NCBI GenBank assembly: GCA_007131435.1
Contig: SLQM01000184.1
Location: 1-6,144 of the forward strand
Reading direction: 5' to 3'
Length of the DNA stretch: 6,144 bases
Source of the DNA: Syntrophomonadaceae bacterium
GTDB taxonomy: Bacteria > Bacillota > Dethiobacteria > DTU022
The notes beneath the pieces are model-generated. The model worked only from the letters and a program-made list of their open reading frames with translations, was not told the DNA's origin and did not search any database. This document shows, one piece after another, positions 5,180 through 6,144 of this stretch; position 1 is the first letter of the stretch; each line of letters opens with the position of its first letter. The position numbers and the translations under genes were made by a program.

Positions 5180-6144
5180 TTGACTAAAGCAAACACTGCC
5201 AAAGAGTTAGAACAGGCAAAAACAAACGGCAAACAGGCCTGGCTGGTAACTTTCTCCGGTACCGGGGTTAACCTGGCCCTGGGGATTCTCTATTCATGGA
5301 GCATTATTGCCGCCTACCTGCGCGAAAGCCACGGTTGGACGGCCATGGATTCACAGCTTCCTTACATGATAGCCTGCGGTATTTTTGCTTTGCTGATGGT
5401 TCCGGGGGGACGGATCCAGGATAATGTGGGGCCAAGAGCTGTTATTATTGCCGCTGCAGTTTTTGCCGGTGCGGGGTTGGTCGGCTCCGGCCTGTTCATC
5501 TCCGTTATCGGGCTAAGTATCTGCTTTGGAATTCTCTTTGGCACAGCCATGGGGCTGGGCTATTCTTCTGCCACGCCGCCGGCCATCAAGTGGTTCGGCC
5601 CTGAAAAGCGCGGCCTGATTGCCGGGATTGTAGTCAGCGGTTTTGGGGTTGCCTCTGTCTACAGCGCACCTTTAACCAATTACCTGCTAAACCGTTTTGG
5701 ACTTTCCTCAACATTTATCATGCTCGGCGCGGCTTTTTTCGTGGTGATCATGGTCCTGGCCCAGCTTATTAAGAATCCTCCTGACGGCTACATTCCTCCG
5801 TCAAACGCTACGCAAAACGCTGCAGTGCACGGGGTTAATGAAGAGAAGTGCGGCAAGGAAGATTTCCAGTGGCACGAGATGATCAGAACTCCGCAATTCT
5901 ACCTGCTCTGGCTGATTTTCTGCTTCGGTTCCCTGGCCGGTTTAATGGTGATCGGGCAGCTTTCAAGCATTGTTTATGATCAGTCCGGCCTTACGCTGGG
6001 CTTCATCCTGGTTGCTCTGCTGGCCGTCTTCAATGCCGGGGGCAGGATAATAGCCGGTGCCATGTTCGACAAGCTGGGCAGGACTTATTCCCTGGTAGCC
6101 ATATTAGCCCTGCAGGCTGTCAACTTCATGCTTTTTAGCTCTTA
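5180..6144 (+). CDS. MFS transporter of the oxalate/formate antiporter (OFA) family (partial, 3' end off window)
   Basis: This is a twelve-helix-type secondary transporter in the cytoplasmic membrane, probably moving a small carboxylate or similar anion; OFA members include oxalate:formate exchangers and many of unknown substrate. The window holds 321 codons of a protein that usually has about 400-430. Markers, numbered from TTG 5180: helix 1 with GVNLALGILYSWSI (29-42), MFS motif A GRIQDNVGPR in the loop between helices 2 and 3 (77-86), GYSSATPPAIKWFGPEKRG (127-145), the NPPDGY sequence at the start of the central loop (199-204), WHEMIRTPQFYLLW opening the second half (231-244) and the repeated motif A as GRIIAGAMFDKLGR (288-301). 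The in-frame ATG at 5159 would add seven residues; an in-frame TAG at 5141 bounds the frame. It is divergent from the liv operon. Sampled lines look richer in GC (mid to upper 50s per cent) than much of the liv operon, with codons favouring CTG, GCC and GGC, which may reflect separate origin. Confidence 0.93.
   Translation, partial: MTKANTAKELEQAKTNGKQAWLVTFSGTGVNLALGILYSWSIIAAYLRESHGWTAMDSQLPYMIACGIFALLMVPGGRIQDNVGPRAVIIAAAVFAGAGLVGSGLFISVIGLSICFGILFGTAMGLGYSSATPPAIKWFGPEKRGLIAGIVVSGFGVASVYSAPLTNYLLNRFGLSSTFIMLGAAFFVVIMVLAQLIKNPPDGYIPPSNATQNAAVHGVNEEKCGKEDFQWHEMIRTPQFYLLWLIFCFGSLAGLMVIGQLSSIVYDQSGLTLGFILVALLAVFNAGGRIIAGAMFDKLGRTYSLVAILALQAVNFMLFSS

Noticed and set aside
5029..5232. 67-codon minus-strand ORF facing the 5' part of the MFS gene
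   Set aside because: It is largely in the A/T-rich intergenic region and antisense to the MFS start, with no ribosome binding site or recognised domain; likely chance.
1..6144. CRISPR array, insertion sequence, tRNA or rRNA gene
   Set aside because: No regularly spaced long repeats, transposase frame, terminal repeats or tRNA/rRNA-like sequence could be found on either strand.

Overview
The window holds most of a branched-chain amino acid (LIV/HAAT) type ABC transporter operon on the minus strand and the first three quarters of a divergently oriented MFS transporter gene of the oxalate/formate antiporter (OFA) family on the plus strand. A diderm or monoderm host cannot be proven from the DNA. 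The lipoprotein form of the binding protein, strong AGGAGG-type ribosome binding sites, a TTG start, an intrinsic terminator with a T-run and moderate GC all fit a Bacillota/Clostridia-like bacterium, perhaps an anaerobe that uses organic acids or amino acids. That placement is inference.

Layout, left to right: livM-like permease (start at 854, runs off the left edge), livH-like permease (859-1734), livF-like ATPase (1749-2447), livG-like ATPase (2449-3159), a 12-bp-stem intercistronic hairpin (3176-3214), livK-like lipoprotein binding protein (3225-4472), a regulatory intergenic region of about 700 bp, then the OFA-type MFS gene (5180 to beyond the right edge). Transcription order is K-G-F-H-M. 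The four genes after livK are separated by only 1 to 14 bp, so they form one translationally tight unit. LivK captures substrate outside the membrane, LivH and LivM form the channel, and LivG and LivF power it.

The part worth attention is the livK leader. A good sigma-A type promoter (TTGTAA-N17-TATAAT, minus strand, 4819-4847) lies about 340 nt upstream of the livK start. An intrinsic terminator (4564-4593) stands between promoter and gene with no other gene that it could serve. A 30-codon ORF with a plausible ribosome binding site ends exactly at the foot of that terminator. A second, 25-codon ORF led by a near-perfect Shine-Dalgarno overlaps the livK start out of frame. Together these look like an attenuation or riboregulator arrangement, or a small RNA. 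I recognise no known riboswitch or T-box in it.

The stretch from about 4850 to 5158 has no gene. It carries TTGCC motifs spaced exactly 40 bp apart, some within GGCAA/TTGCC inverted repeats, which could be operator sites serving either divergent gene.
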